A stretch of DNA of 64,000 nt from Deltaproteobacteria bacterium (GTDB lineage: Bacteria > Desulfobacterota > Desulfuromonadia > Desulfuromonadales > Geopsychrobacteraceae): assembly GCA_024280335.1 (NCBI GenBank), contig JAJRQI010000064.1, positions 1 through 64,000 of the forward strand, read 5' to 3'. Positions 1 to 8,694 of the stretch are shown in pieces. The notes beneath the pieces are model-generated. The model was not told the DNA's origin. It ran no database searches and saw only the letters and a list, made by a program, of their open reading frames with translations. The translations under genes were made by a program, and so were the position numbers. Each line of letters starts with the position of its first letter. The first letter of the stretch is position 1.

Positions 1-14
1 AAACCCCCCTCAAC

Positions 15-81
15 CCCCCTTTGCAAAAGGGGGGGGCAATCCAACCCCCCCCCCTTTGAAAAAGGGGGGGGGGGGGGGGGG
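15..81. repeat. Two tandem C-tract/G-tract hairpins ending in an 18-nt G run
   Basis: Two adjacent perfect hairpins of the form C(n)-TTTG(C/A)AAA-G(n): the first spans about 15-36, the second about 45-81 and ends in an uninterrupted run of 18 G at 64-81. A single cleaner copy of the same family lies at 50175-50193. Short hairpins of this kind are common intergenic repeats in related genomes (from memory). The G run abuts the start codon of the next gene, so its length could affect translation, or it could be an assembly artefact. Confidence 0.7.
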
Positions 82-85
82 TACG

Positions 86-673
86 GTGAATTATCTGGCG
101 CACCTCTACTTTTCCGATCCGCAACCACTTGCCTGGGCCGGATCGTTAATGGGAGATTTCCACAAGGGGGCGATCCCGCACCGGTTCCCTCACCCATTGC
201 GGAGACATTTGCAGTTGCACCGTCGCATCGATTCCCTGACGCAACAAAACGCCTATTTTCAGACCAGTCGTAAACGCCTTGACCCCCGTTTTCGGTTTGC
301 TCGCAGTGTTCTGGTGGATGTCTTTTACGACCATTTTCTGGCGCAGAACTGGCGAAGTTACCACCATCAGTCGCTGCTCGATTTTTCCCGGCAGGTTTAC
401 GCCGGGTTGGAAGAGCAACAGGAACATCTATCGCCGGGATTGCTGCAAATCCTACCGCGAATGACTGAGCATAACTGGCTCTATTCCTATCGACTTGAAG
501 AGGTTGTCGAGCGGGTTTTGCAGCGGCTGGAACAGCGCCTGAACCATCGCTTGCCGTTGGCAGAAGGTTTTGCCGAATTGCATCGATGGCGAAAAGAGCT
601 GCAAATCGACTTTGCCGCATTTATGCTTGATGCCGAGGATTTTGTCGATCGCTGGAAACAGAAGAATCCTTAA
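86..673 (+). CDS. ACP phosphodiesterase family protein (DUF479/AcpH-like)
   Basis: The 195-residue product begins VNYLAHLYFSD and continues SLMGDFHKG, the N-terminal signature of the DUF479 family whose E. coli member AcpH removes phosphopantetheine from acyl carrier protein. I chose the GTG at 86 because family members start exactly at this (M/V)NYLAHL motif; an ATG at 56 would add a polyglycine stretch encoded by the G run and is unlikely. The conserved asparagine, histidine and aspartate (NYLAH, GDF) of the family are present. The length matches the family. The gene is alone on this strand at the window edge; the next gene starts 70 nt downstream with its own ribosome-binding site. Function is inferred from family membership only. 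Confidence 0.75.
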   Translation: MNYLAHLYFSDPQPLAWAGSLMGDFHKGAIPHRFPHPLRRHLQLHRRIDSLTQQNAYFQTSRKRLDPRFRFARSVLVDVFYDHFLAQNWRSYHHQSLLDFSRQVYAGLEEQQEHLSPGLLQILPRMTEHNWLYSYRLEEVVERVLQRLEQRLNHRLPLAEGFAELHRWRKELQIDFAAFMLDAEDFVDRWKQKNP

Positions 674-743
674 GCGCATCGGGTCGGATTTGTGTCAGAT
701 CTTGTTACATTCATTACGCAACGCAACGCAGGGGAGGGAACTG

Positions 744-1430
744 ATGAAGCAGGAGTTCTGGCCGAGGGTGCTGCCGTTTGCCTTGTTTATGGGTTTTATC
801 GGTGTGCAGGAGGGGCTTGCCTCTCTGGTGGATAAGGGTTGGCTGGCACTCAGTACTCAGCAGTCGCTGTTTCTCTATCCGATCAAAGCACTGGTTGTTT
901 TCAGCCTGTTGCTGTTCTTTTATCGTCGTTACGATGAACTCGATTTCAGCGATTTGCGCAAGTTTGCCGATACCGCTCTCAGTTTGCTGGTCGGCATTGT
1001 CGTCTTTATCCTCTGGATCAACATGGATTGGGCTTTCGCCACCTTCGGCGAAAGCAAAGGGTTTGATCCGACGCTGATTGTCGATGATAGCCTTCGCATC
1101 ACCCTGATCGCATTCCGCCTGTTCGGTGCCGCGCTGGTGGTACCGATCATGGAAGAGCTGTTCTGGCGTTCCTTTTTGCTGCGTTACATCATCGATTCCA
1201 ATTTTATGGCGGTGCGTATCGGAACCTACACTCTGAGCTCTTTTGTCATCGGTTCTGTTTTGTTCGGTCTGGAGCACAATCTGGTTCTGGCCGGAATCAT
1301 GGCCGGGGCCGCTTATTCTTTGCTGCTCTACCGGACTAAAAGTGTTGCCCAGTGTGTTCTGGCACATGCCGTAACCAACCTGATTCTGGGGATTTATGTT
1401 CTGCAGACGGCAAACTGGCAGTTCTGGTGA
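744..1430 (+). CDS. CPBP family glutamic-type intramembrane protease
   Basis: A 228-residue polytopic membrane protein with about six hydrophobic segments. Near residue 133 it has EELFWRSF, the EExxxR motif of the CPBP/Abi (CAAX protease and bacteriocin-processing) family, and further on FGLEHN, matching the second conserved FxxxH-type motif. The C-terminus ends W-Q-F-W, resembling the CAAX-protease-related subgroup often found beside exosortase systems; I see no exosortase here. The ATG at 744 is preceded by GGGGAGGGAA and is preferred over any upstream in-frame start, which would overlap the preceding gene. The substrate is unknown. The esterase gene follows 44 nt downstream in the same direction. 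Confidence 0.75.
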   Translation: MKQEFWPRVLPFALFMGFIGVQEGLASLVDKGWLALSTQQSLFLYPIKALVVFSLLLFFYRRYDELDFSDLRKFADTALSLLVGIVVFILWINMDWAFATFGESKGFDPTLIVDDSLRITLIAFRLFGAALVVPIMEELFWRSFLLRYIIDSNFMAVRIGTYTLSSFVIGSVLFGLEHNLVLAGIMAGAAYSLLLYRTKSVAQCVLAHAVTNLILGIYVLQTANWQFW

Positions 1431-1474
1431 AGACCGGGCAGGGCGGCAGGCATCAGTACCGCGCAGGAAAAATT

Positions 1475-2359
1475 ATGAGAACCTTTTGTAACTATTCTTC
1501 CGTTCTCTGTCTGGTGGCACTGTTTCTCTTTCCGCTGCGCACTGCCGTCGCCAGCGAAATCTTATCACGCAAAATGGCGTCGAAACTGCTTGCCGCCGAC
1601 TATCCCTACAACCTCTACCTTCCCGATGGCTACCGCGCCGGTTCTCGTCGCTATCCGGTACTCTATCTGTTACACGGCAATGGTGGCAATGAAACCGACT
1701 GGACCCGCCGGGGACGGATTCAGGAAACGGTCGATCGGCTGATCAAAACGGGTCAGATTCCACCGCTGTTGATCGTGATGCCCGGCAATGGCAGTTCCTG
1801 GTGGATCGATGGCAACCAGCAGCCCGCCGAAACGGTCCTGATCAAAGAGTTGATTCCCCATATCGACGCGGCTTTCCGCAGCCTGGCGGTTCGTAACGGT
1901 CGAATGATCGCCGGTATTTCGGCTGGCGGCTACGGCACGGTCAACGCAATTTTCAAATATCCGGAACTGTTCGCCGCCGCTGCCGCACTGAGTCCGGCGG
2001 TCTACCTGCCACTGCCGCCACCCCATTCAGCAGCGAATCGGGTCGCGCAGTTTCAGAAAAACGGCAGCTTCGACCCGGCAACCTGGCAGCGATTGAACTA
2101 TCCGGTCAGTTGGGAAACTTATCGGGCCAAAAACATCATCGTGCCGCTCTACATCAGCAGCGGCGATCACGACACTTTTTTCATCGCCTGGCATGCGGCT
2201 CAGCTGTTTCAGAAACTTTTTGAATATCAACCGCAAAGGGTCGAGTTTCGGGTGGTTGACGGGGATCACGACTGGCGGCTGTGGCGTAACACCATCGCGG
2301 ATGCGATTAAATATATGACATCATTTGTGAGTTTGCCGGTAAACGGTGAGAATCAGTGA
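1475..2359 (+). CDS. Secreted alpha/beta-hydrolase, esterase D/FrmB-like
   Basis: A 294-residue protein with a clear signal peptide (hydrophobic stretch from about residue 8, then TAVASE as the likely cleavage site), so probably periplasmic. The body is an esterase D-type alpha/beta-hydrolase: YLLHGNGGNETDW forms the oxyanion strand, GISAGGYG holds the nucleophile serine, SSGDHD contains the acid, and GDHDWRLWRN supplies the catalytic histidine. The ATG at 1475, eight bases after a GCAGGAAA site, gives a proper signal peptide; longer in-frame readings overlap the previous gene. Its substrate cannot be read from sequence; relatives hydrolyse feruloyl, acetyl or S-formyl esters. It is convergent with the radical SAM gene, only 21 nt away. 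Confidence 0.75.
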   Translation: MRTFCNYSSVLCLVALFLFPLRTAVASEILSRKMASKLLAADYPYNLYLPDGYRAGSRRYPVLYLLHGNGGNETDWTRRGRIQETVDRLIKTGQIPPLLIVMPGNGSSWWIDGNQQPAETVLIKELIPHIDAAFRSLAVRNGRMIAGISAGGYGTVNAIFKYPELFAAAAALSPAVYLPLPPPHSAANRVAQFQKNGSFDPATWQRLNYPVSWETYRAKNIIVPLYISSGDHDTFFIAWHAAQLFQKLFEYQPQRVEFRVVDGDHDWRLWRNTIADAIKYMTSFVSLPVNGENQ

Positions 2360-2380
2360 GGGTGCGATGTTGTCATCCTT

Positions 2381-3718
2381 CTATAGAAGCGCCGGCAACG
2401 GCCAGTCGGTCTCAAATCCACCCGGATAGAAATTCTCCTTCAGCCGATTGAAATAACCGTACTGCATCCGCGGCACGTCCTGTTTTACTTGATCCAGCAT
2501 CCGTTTCATGCCGATGCCACTGCCTTCCGCGCCGAGGGTTTGCCAGTATAGAGCCGGATCGATACTCAGATTGCGCATCTGGATCAGGTCTATCCCGGTG
2601 GATTCGATCAGTTTCAGCAGCGCCTCGATTTCATCCTCCCGATCGTTGATGCCGGGGAAGACCAGATAGTTGAGCATGGTGAACAGGCCGTTCTTCTTCG
2701 CCCGGTGGATCGATTCCAGCACATCCTCAAAGCAGTAACCGCGCGGCCGGTAGTAGGCGTTGTAAAAATGTTTCTGCACTGAATTTATAGAGATACGGAT
2801 CGAGTCGATCCCGGCGTCAGCGAGTTGGTCGATGGCGGCGGGGATCGAGGCGTTGGAGTTGAAATTGATGGTACCGCGCTCGGTTTGCCGGCGCATCTGT
2901 CGCACGGCGGCGCAGATGGTATCGGCCTGCATGATCGGATCGCCCTCGCAGCCCTGACCGAAGGAGACGATGGCGTTCTCGGCGGTTTGCAGATGGGGGA
3001 CGGCGATCTGACAGAGTTCTTCGACGCTCGGCACGAACTGCAGGCGTTCCTGACTTGACGGGCAACAGTCTGATTCTCCTTGCTCGGAGATGCAGCCGAC
3101 GCAGCTGGCGTTGCAGGTCGGCGAACAGGGCAGGGGAGCTTCCCAGCGGCCGAAGAACATATTCTTGGCAGCGAAACAGTGATAATCGAGGGCGCAGCGC
3201 GACAGCTGCTCGATCAGACGGTTGTTCGGTTGTTCGGTCAGCCGTTTGCGCACCAAGGGTTCCAGCTTGCGATCGTCAAAGTGATCCGGTTGCCACTGCT
3301 GATTGCGATCAACCCGCACTGCGGCGACGTAGAAACGTTCCTCCTCGACACACCAGCCGACTGCCGTGTAGGACCAGAGTGTCAGCTCCACCGGTTTTTT
3401 GCCGTAGTCCGCCGCCGGCAGCAGGGTGCGGGTAAACGCCGGCGTCATAAATGCCGAGACCGCCTGAATCGGTCCGCCACCCCAGTCGAGCGGCAATCTA
3501 TCGACGGTCTTCAATTGGCCGCTGCTGCGATCAAAACCGATCGGCGGCGTGTCGGGGATGGTGAACAGGCGACTCCCCTCCGGCAGCGGGATCAGTTCAT
3601 CGATCTCCGGTCGGCGCGCGGTCATCCCGTTCATCCCCGCCATCAACAGTTCCGGGTGCTCAAAAACCTCGCCAGCTTGATCGGCGACGACGGTCAGAAT
3701 GGTTTTTTTATTGCTCAT
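2381..3718 (-). CDS. Radical SAM protein with N-terminal extension
   Basis: A 445-residue protein carrying CNASCVGC, the CxxxCxxC cluster that binds the SAM-coordinating 4Fe-4S centre, at about residue 215. Downstream are FGQGCEGDP and SIRISINS, which fit the glycine-rich and SAM-binding strands of the barrel. The first 200 residues are not part of the radical SAM core, and several extra cysteines (CISEQGESDCC) follow the cluster, so an auxiliary cluster is possible. I chose the ATG at 3718 (MSNKKTIL) because GGAG lies seven bases upstream of it; an ATG 21 nt earlier is less well placed. The substrate is unknown. It resembles uncharacterised radical SAM proteins of Geobacter relatives. Confidence 0.75.
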   Translation of the reverse strand: MSNKKTILTVVADQAGEVFEHPELLMAGMNGMTARRPEIDELIPLPEGSRLFTIPDTPPIGFDRSSGQLKTVDRLPLDWGGGPIQAVSAFMTPAFTRTLLPAADYGKKPVELTLWSYTAVGWCVEEERFYVAAVRVDRNQQWQPDHFDDRKLEPLVRKRLTEQPNNRLIEQLSRCALDYHCFAAKNMFFGRWEAPLPCSPTCNASCVGCISEQGESDCCPSSQERLQFVPSVEELCQIAVPHLQTAENAIVSFGQGCEGDPIMQADTICAAVRQMRRQTERGTINFNSNASIPAAIDQLADAGIDSIRISINSVQKHFYNAYYRPRGYCFEDVLESIHRAKKNGLFTMLNYLVFPGINDREDEIEALLKLIESTGIDLIQMRNLSIDPALYWQTLGAEGSGIGMKRMLDQVKQDVPRMQYGYFNRLKENFYPGGFETDWPLPALL

Positions 3719-3754
3719 TTTTCGCTCCATCTGTTTCATGAGCTGGAGAAACAG

Positions 3755-3822
3755 TTTTAAGTGTTAGGTTTTAAGTGTTAAATTACCCTTAATACTTAAA
3801 ACCTAAAACCTAAAACTTAAAA
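3755..3822. repeat. AT-rich imperfect palindrome between divergent radical SAM genes
   Basis: The left arm (TTTTAAGTGTTAGG followed by TTTTAAGTGTTAA) is mirrored by a right arm (TTAATACTTAAAACC repeated, ending AACTTAAAA). Each arm is itself a near-direct repeat of a TTTTA(A/G)G(T)GTTA unit, so the whole can fold as one long AT stem of about 28 bp. It fills the whole gap between two divergently transcribed genes, so any promoters for them must lie in or at its edges. Confidence 0.7.
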
Positions 3823-3832
3823 AAATCCGCTT

Positions 3833-5524
3833 ATGCGAACGCTGTTGACCACTCTGCACAGTAAATATATCCACGCCAGTTTGGCGCTGCCCTGTTTGGC
3901 GGCTTTTTGCGACGATAATTGTGGCGAGCTGCTGATCCGTGAATATACGGTGCATGAGCCGAAAGAGTCGTTACTGGCGCAGCTGGTTGCTGTTGAGCCG
4001 GATGTAGTGGCGTTTTCGGTTTATCTCTGGAATCGACTGGCAACGCTGGAACTGGTCGCTTGTCTGAAACGGGTGAATCCAGAGTTGAAAATCGTCCTCG
4101 GCGGGCCGGAGATCTCCTTTGAGGATGAGGATTTTTTCGCCCGTTACCCGGTCGATGCGCTGATTTGCGGCGAGGGTGAGATCCCGTTGCGACAGCTGCT
4201 CTTCGCCTGGAATGCCGGGGAAGAACCACAACCGCTGCCTGGCTTACGCACCCGGCAGAACCCACAGCGCAACGGGCAGAGTCAACTTGAGAACCTGGAT
4301 TGCTTGCCATCCCCCTTTGCTGCCGATCTGGTCGATTTCACTCGCGGCCTGGTCTATTTTGAGAGCAGTCGCGGTTGTCCCTACGATTGCAGTTTCTGCC
4401 TGAGCGCGCTGGATGATCGGGTCCGCTCCTTCTCGCTGCAACGGATTCTTGACGATCTGAAGCTGTTGATGGATCAACGGGTGAAGCAGATCAAGTTTGT
4501 CGATCGGACCTTCAACTATAACAATCAACGCAGTCGTGAGATTTTTCGCTTTATTCTGCAGCACAATCGCGGCAGTCATTTTCATTTTGAAATCGGCGCC
4601 CATCTGCTTGATGAGGAGACCCTGCAGCTGCTGGCAACGGTTCCGACAGGAATATTTCAGTTTGAGATCGGAGTTCAGTCAACCCTGCCGGAAACGCTGG
4701 CCAAGGTCGGGCGACGGGCCTCGTTAGAGACGCTGGCAGCAAATGTCCGGCGCTTGCGAGCGGTGGGAAATATCCACCTGCATCTCGATCTGATCGCCGG
4801 GCTGCCGGGCGAGAGTTTTCAGCTATTTTTGTCGTCACTTGACTGGACTGCGGCGCTTAAACCGCACCACTTGCAGATCGAGCCGGTCAAACTGCTCCCC
4901 GGCTCGCTGTTACGCAGTCAGGCGCGATCGCTTGAACTGCGCTTTGATCCAAACCCTCCCTATAGCATTCTTCATTCAGTGGATCTGAACTATGCCGAGC
5001 TGGAACGGTTGCGCGGCATCGGCCGTTTACTCGATTTGCTGGTTAATAGCGGACGATTCAATTTTTTGCTGCCGAAATTGACGGAACATTTTTCCAGTTT
5101 GTCGCGCTTGCTTGAAGCGGTCGATGGCTACTGGCGAAGTGAGAATCTGTATTCGAGGACTCGCTCGCTGCGGGTTCTGTATCAGCAGGTTGGTCAGTAT
5201 TTACGCTCCGCTTTTACCGGCCTGCTGTTATCGCAATTTCGGGAACTGCTCGGCCGGGATTTTGCGCATCACGAACGGGTGGTCGGCGGTTCGGCGCCCA
5301 ATTTTTTTGACACAGAATTGACTGCAGAAGAGACGGAACTGGTTCGTCGGCAGGTCAAGCAAGAGATTGCTGCGCTGGCCCGGCGCGGCAAGGTGCAATA
5401 CTTTGCCGCAGTGTTTCATTCCCTTGCAGAGTCGCCCGGGCGGACAGTGTTGATTTTTATTTATCCGCCCCGGACTGCAGCAGGGCTGAAGGTCCGGGAA
5501 GTAAACCTGAACAGGGTTTGCTGA
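3833..5524 (+). CDS. B12-binding-domain radical SAM protein (DUF4080 type)
   Basis: A 563-residue protein with the two-part layout of cobalamin-binding radical SAM enzymes. Residues 1-130 form the B12-binding fold (FSVYLWNR, LGGPEIS, ICGEGEIPL). Around residue 182 is RGCPYDCSFC, the CxxxCxxC cluster motif, followed by the radical SAM barrel (KFVDRTFNYN, FQFEIGVQS, HLDLIAGLPGE). A C-terminal helical region of about 180 residues corresponds to DUF4080. No good Shine-Dalgarno is seen before the ATG at 3833, where the AT-rich palindrome ends. Such enzymes often methylate or rearrange unactivated carbons; the substrate here is unknown. It points toward the OmpA gene and shares a hairpin terminator with it. 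Confidence 0.8.
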   Translation: MRTLLTTLHSKYIHASLALPCLAAFCDDNCGELLIREYTVHEPKESLLAQLVAVEPDVVAFSVYLWNRLATLELVACLKRVNPELKIVLGGPEISFEDEDFFARYPVDALICGEGEIPLRQLLFAWNAGEEPQPLPGLRTRQNPQRNGQSQLENLDCLPSPFAADLVDFTRGLVYFESSRGCPYDCSFCLSALDDRVRSFSLQRILDDLKLLMDQRVKQIKFVDRTFNYNNQRSREIFRFILQHNRGSHFHFEIGAHLLDEETLQLLATVPTGIFQFEIGVQSTLPETLAKVGRRASLETLAANVRRLRAVGNIHLHLDLIAGLPGESFQLFLSSLDWTAALKPHHLQIEPVKLLPGSLLRSQARSLELRFDPNPPYSILHSVDLNYAELERLRGIGRLLDLLVNSGRFNFLLPKLTEHFSSLSRLLEAVDGYWRSENLYSRTRSLRVLYQQVGQYLRSAFTGLLLSQFRELLGRDFAHHERVVGGSAPNFFDTELTAEETELVRRQVKQEIAALARRGKVQYFAAVFHSLAESPGRTVLIFIYPPRTAAGLKVREVNLNRVC

Positions 5525-5556
5525 GGAACCGGCCGGGTAAAACCGACCGGTTCTTC
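5525..5556. terminator. Hairpin between convergent genes, probable bidirectional terminator
   Basis: GAACCGG at 5526-5532 pairs with CCGGTTC at 5547-5553, extendable inward. It lies just after the stop of the radical SAM gene and 18 nt before the 3' end of the OmpA gene on the other strand. The T-tract is poor on either side, so efficiency is uncertain. Confidence 0.5.
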
Positions 5557-5570
5557 AACTCTCCGCTGGT

Positions 5571-6776
5571 TTATTCAGTGGCGCCGCAGGCGACTTCGAC
5601 GCGACGGTTCTGAAACCGCCCCTCTTTAGTGCTGTTATCGGCAACCGGCTTGCTTTCACCGAACCCGCGGGCGATCATGCGTGCCGCCGGGATGTTGAAG
5701 TTTTTAGTCAGGCTGATTTTTACCGCAGTTACCCGCTGATCAGACAACCGTTGATTGTAATCAGCAGCACCCTGGCTATCGGTGTGTCCATCAATGAAAA
5801 CGCTGTTGCCGGGATACTGGTTGATGCAGCGGGCGGCTTTGGCGATTTCACCACGGTAGGCAGAGCCGATTGCCGAACTGTCGTGCCCGAAGTTGATATG
5901 CAGGGTCAGCTTGGTCGGGCAGCCCTGTCGGTCGACGGAGACACCTTTCGGGGTACCGGGGCATTTGTCCAGGTAATCGAAGACGCCGTCAGCATCACTG
6001 TCGAGCGGGCAACCCTGGTTGTCAACCGCTGCACCTATCGGAGTGTTCGGGCACCGATCCTGGTAATCAGCGACTCCATCCCCGTCACTGTCCAGCGGGC
6101 AACCGACCACGTTGACCGGCGCACCCCTGGGAGTGTTCGGACATTGGTCTTTGTTATCGATGACACCGTCACCATCGCTGTCCAGCGGTGACGGCGGCGC
6201 AACTGGTTTTGCCGGCGGCGGTGGTACTACGACCGGCTTTGCTGCCCGCGCGGGTGCGCCGAACTGGAATATGACGCCGGCGGAGTAGAGCAGGTTGTTG
6301 TTCGGATTTGGAAAGTCGAGCAGATGACGAATATCAGCACGCAGGGCCATTGACTCATTGATGAAATATTTAATCCCGCCACCGTAGTTGGCCAGGAAGT
6401 GATCCCGATCTCCGCTGCCTTTCGGGTTGAGGGTGATGCCGCCGAAGCCGATCGCCAGATAGGGGACCAGCTTGTTGTCCGGCATAAAATGATAGAGGGC
6501 ATCCAGCCGGTAGGTTTTTACTCTGGTGTCCGTGGTTGAGGAATCTTCGGCGTCAGCGTTAGTGTAGCCAAAGACCGCTTCAAGTGCCGCTTGTTTGGTC
6601 AGGTTATAGCCGAGTCCCAAACTGCCGAAAACTGAGTTGTCGAGAGATTGATTCCCCTCAAACAGGTAGCCGCCGATCATCGGTGACAGGGTGAATGCGC
6701 CGGGCTGAATAGCCGCCCATGCCGGAGCGGAAAGGCAACCGAGCAAAGACAAAATCAAGAGTACTTTCCGTTGCAT
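5571..6776 (-). CDS. OmpA-family outer membrane protein with thrombospondin type 3 repeats
   Basis: A 401-residue protein: signal peptide (MQRKVLLILSLLG to about APAWAA), an eight-stranded OmpA-like beta-barrel over roughly residues 25-185, a proline-rich hinge (VVVPPPPAKPVAPP), three calcium-binding type 3 thrombospondin repeats (DSDGDGVIDNKDQCP and two relatives), and a C-terminal OmpA peptidoglycan-binding domain (INFGHDSSAIG, HTDSQG, NQRLSDQR, GFGESKP). It is expected to anchor the outer membrane to the cell wall. The ATG at 6776 is chosen because a perfect AGGAGG lies just upstream on the minus strand; a start 33 nt earlier spoils the signal peptide. Confidence 0.9.
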   Translation of the reverse strand: MQRKVLLILSLLGCLSAPAWAAIQPGAFTLSPMIGGYLFEGNQSLDNSVFGSLGLGYNLTKQAALEAVFGYTNADAEDSSTTDTRVKTYRLDALYHFMPDNKLVPYLAIGFGGITLNPKGSGDRDHFLANYGGGIKYFINESMALRADIRHLLDFPNPNNNLLYSAGVIFQFGAPARAAKPVVVPPPPAKPVAPPSPLDSDGDGVIDNKDQCPNTPRGAPVNVVGCPLDSDGDGVADYQDRCPNTPIGAAVDNQGCPLDSDADGVFDYLDKCPGTPKGVSVDRQGCPTKLTLHINFGHDSSAIGSAYRGEIAKAARCINQYPGNSVFIDGHTDSQGAADYNQRLSDQRVTAVKISLTKNFNIPAARMIARGFGESKPVADNSTKEGRFQNRRVEVACGATE

Positions 6777-6877
6777 AGAAGACCTCCTAGTGTGGGGATT
6801 TTTGATCATTGCATACAGGACAATAAGTCTAATTAAGATAGCATGCCGGCAGAAATTTGCAATTCTGGGCAGAGGTT

Positions 6878-8545
6878 TTATTTTGCTAACAGCAGACTGC
6901 CTGGACAGTTTGTCTGCAGGTTGTCTGGATCGAGGGAGAGAAAATCATCTTCCCAGCATTCCAGGCAAAATTCGATAAAGAAGCCGCATTCGAGGCCGAG
7001 CTCTTCAACCTGCTTGTGCAGCGCAGTGGAAAATTCCGCAGCGATCGCTCCTTGGGTAATAGTTTGTGACTGCAGCAGCAACAGATCTTCAACTGCGAGC
7101 GGATTCGGCTGAAAAGACCTTCCGAGCAGTTGATTGGCAATCGCAGTCAAAAATAGTGCGGAGAGAGAAGGGCTTTCCTCTGGCGGGCCGGTTTGTTCCG
7201 GCAGATCGAAAGGTAGGTGCTCACTAAACAGTTTTTGCAGCTGCTGGATCTGCTGCAGCCGTTGACGGGTCAATTTCAGATCGGTACTGGTCGCGATCGG
7301 TTGCAGGTGACTTGGTTTGTCTGCGCTCGCTTCACGATAGAGCGAGGCCGGGGTTTCCAGCAGTGAGTCGATAAAAAGCTGTTCCGGATAATCGAGGAAC
7401 CCGCCGATCGGGCCGGAAAGTATCTGCTGTGCCGCAGTCTGGGTCTGTTCCAGCAGGCTGTGGCCAAGTTGAAACAGGTGCAGCAGATAGGTGCTGTCGA
7501 CAATCTGTTCTGCTTTGTCGAGATCGGTTCCGGCCAGATGTTCCAGCGCCAGATTCAGGGTGTCGTAGAGTTCCTGCAGAGAAATAGCCACTTCTGTTGT
7601 CGCCGAAATATCGGTGTTGTCGGCGCTCATTTTTCGATTGGCCAACAGACAGAGCTCGGTTGCCAGTTCGTGACTCAGGTTGTTGCTCAGGACCTCGGCG
7701 AGCAGATTGTCAGGTTTGGCCTTGGCGAGCAGGGCCTGCGGGTGCTGCAACCCTTCTGCTTCGAGCCGGTAGTTGGTCTTCCCGCCGGGAGTGAAACGTT
7801 CGGGGTCGGTAAAGGCGTAGATCCCTCTGGCTTCTACCATCGGGACAAAACCGAGATCGGCGAGTCGGTTGTTGCGTTCCTGAAAAACCTCTTCTTCGAA
7901 CGAAGATATGATTTCACTGCGGATCATTTCCATCAGTAGCAGATAAGTTTCCTGGGTTCTCTCCATGATAATCCGCAAAAAAGGAACGATGATTTTTGCG
8001 GCATCCTCACTTGCGTAGTTGATATCGTAGATATTCTCAACTCGATTGGCGTTTTCGACGTCATCATCATCATAAGCTTCAATTCCACGGATGATGGTCA
8101 GATGTTTTTTCAAAAAGAGCGCCATGATTTCCGGCTCGATCTCCTGCGCCAGTCGGCAAACATTTTCCGGGCCGGTTTCCAGCAGCAGTTGCAGCCAGTG
8201 CAGGGAGAGTACCGGACTTAAGCTGTCGCCATCCCAGCAGTCGAGATCAAGCAGGGTGGTGATCTGTTCGCTGCTGGCGAGCATCAACAGTTCGACGGCA
8301 TCATCGGCTCCCACTTCATTGACGGTAAGGTACAGCTCTTGCGGATGAAGCAGGGGGGTCAGTTGCTCGGCATCATTGGCGTCGAGGATCAGGTCGTATT
8401 TTTGTTTGCCGACAGCTTGATGGATCATCTCCAGGCGTTCGCTGCGAGTCAATGCGTTATATTCGCTCAGAGACAGGTTTCGCTCCTGACGAATCAGAGT
8501 CAAGTGACCAACCTGGCGTTCTTTCGGTAGTTCGATCCGGGTCAT
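6878..8545 (-). CDS. DUF6178 family protein
   Basis: A 555-residue, mainly helical acidic soluble protein with no signal peptide, no membrane segment and no recognisable catalytic motif. Overall character and length fit DUF6178, a family of unknown function found mainly in Deltaproteobacteria; the assignment is from memory of the family's appearance. The ATG at 8545 is preceded by a strong GGAGGAG site. The gene is divergent from the hybrid histidine kinase across 149 nt and lies 101 nt upstream of the OmpA start, in the same direction. No function is proposed. Confidence 0.6.
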   Translation of the reverse strand: MTRIELPKERQVGHLTLIRQERNLSLSEYNALTRSERLEMIHQAVGKQKYDLILDANDAEQLTPLLHPQELYLTVNEVGADDAVELLMLASSEQITTLLDLDCWDGDSLSPVLSLHWLQLLLETGPENVCRLAQEIEPEIMALFLKKHLTIIRGIEAYDDDDVENANRVENIYDINYASEDAAKIIVPFLRIIMERTQETYLLLMEMIRSEIISSFEEEVFQERNNRLADLGFVPMVEARGIYAFTDPERFTPGGKTNYRLEAEGLQHPQALLAKAKPDNLLAEVLSNNLSHELATELCLLANRKMSADNTDISATTEVAISLQELYDTLNLALEHLAGTDLDKAEQIVDSTYLLHLFQLGHSLLEQTQTAAQQILSGPIGGFLDYPEQLFIDSLLETPASLYREASADKPSHLQPIATSTDLKLTRQRLQQIQQLQKLFSEHLPFDLPEQTGPPEESPSLSALFLTAIANQLLGRSFQPNPLAVEDLLLLQSQTITQGAIAAEFSTALHKQVEELGLECGFFIEFCLECWEDDFLSLDPDNLQTNCPGSLLLAK

Positions 8546-8694
8546 TGATTCTCCTCCGGGGATAGCGTGCTGAATAGTTATGTGTAAATCTGCTAAAAAG
8601 GTTCGCTACTCTAAAGCAGGCGACAGGATTTTACAACTTCGATTCGACTTTAACCCCGAATAATCAAGCTTTTACTTCTATTTATTATGGGATA

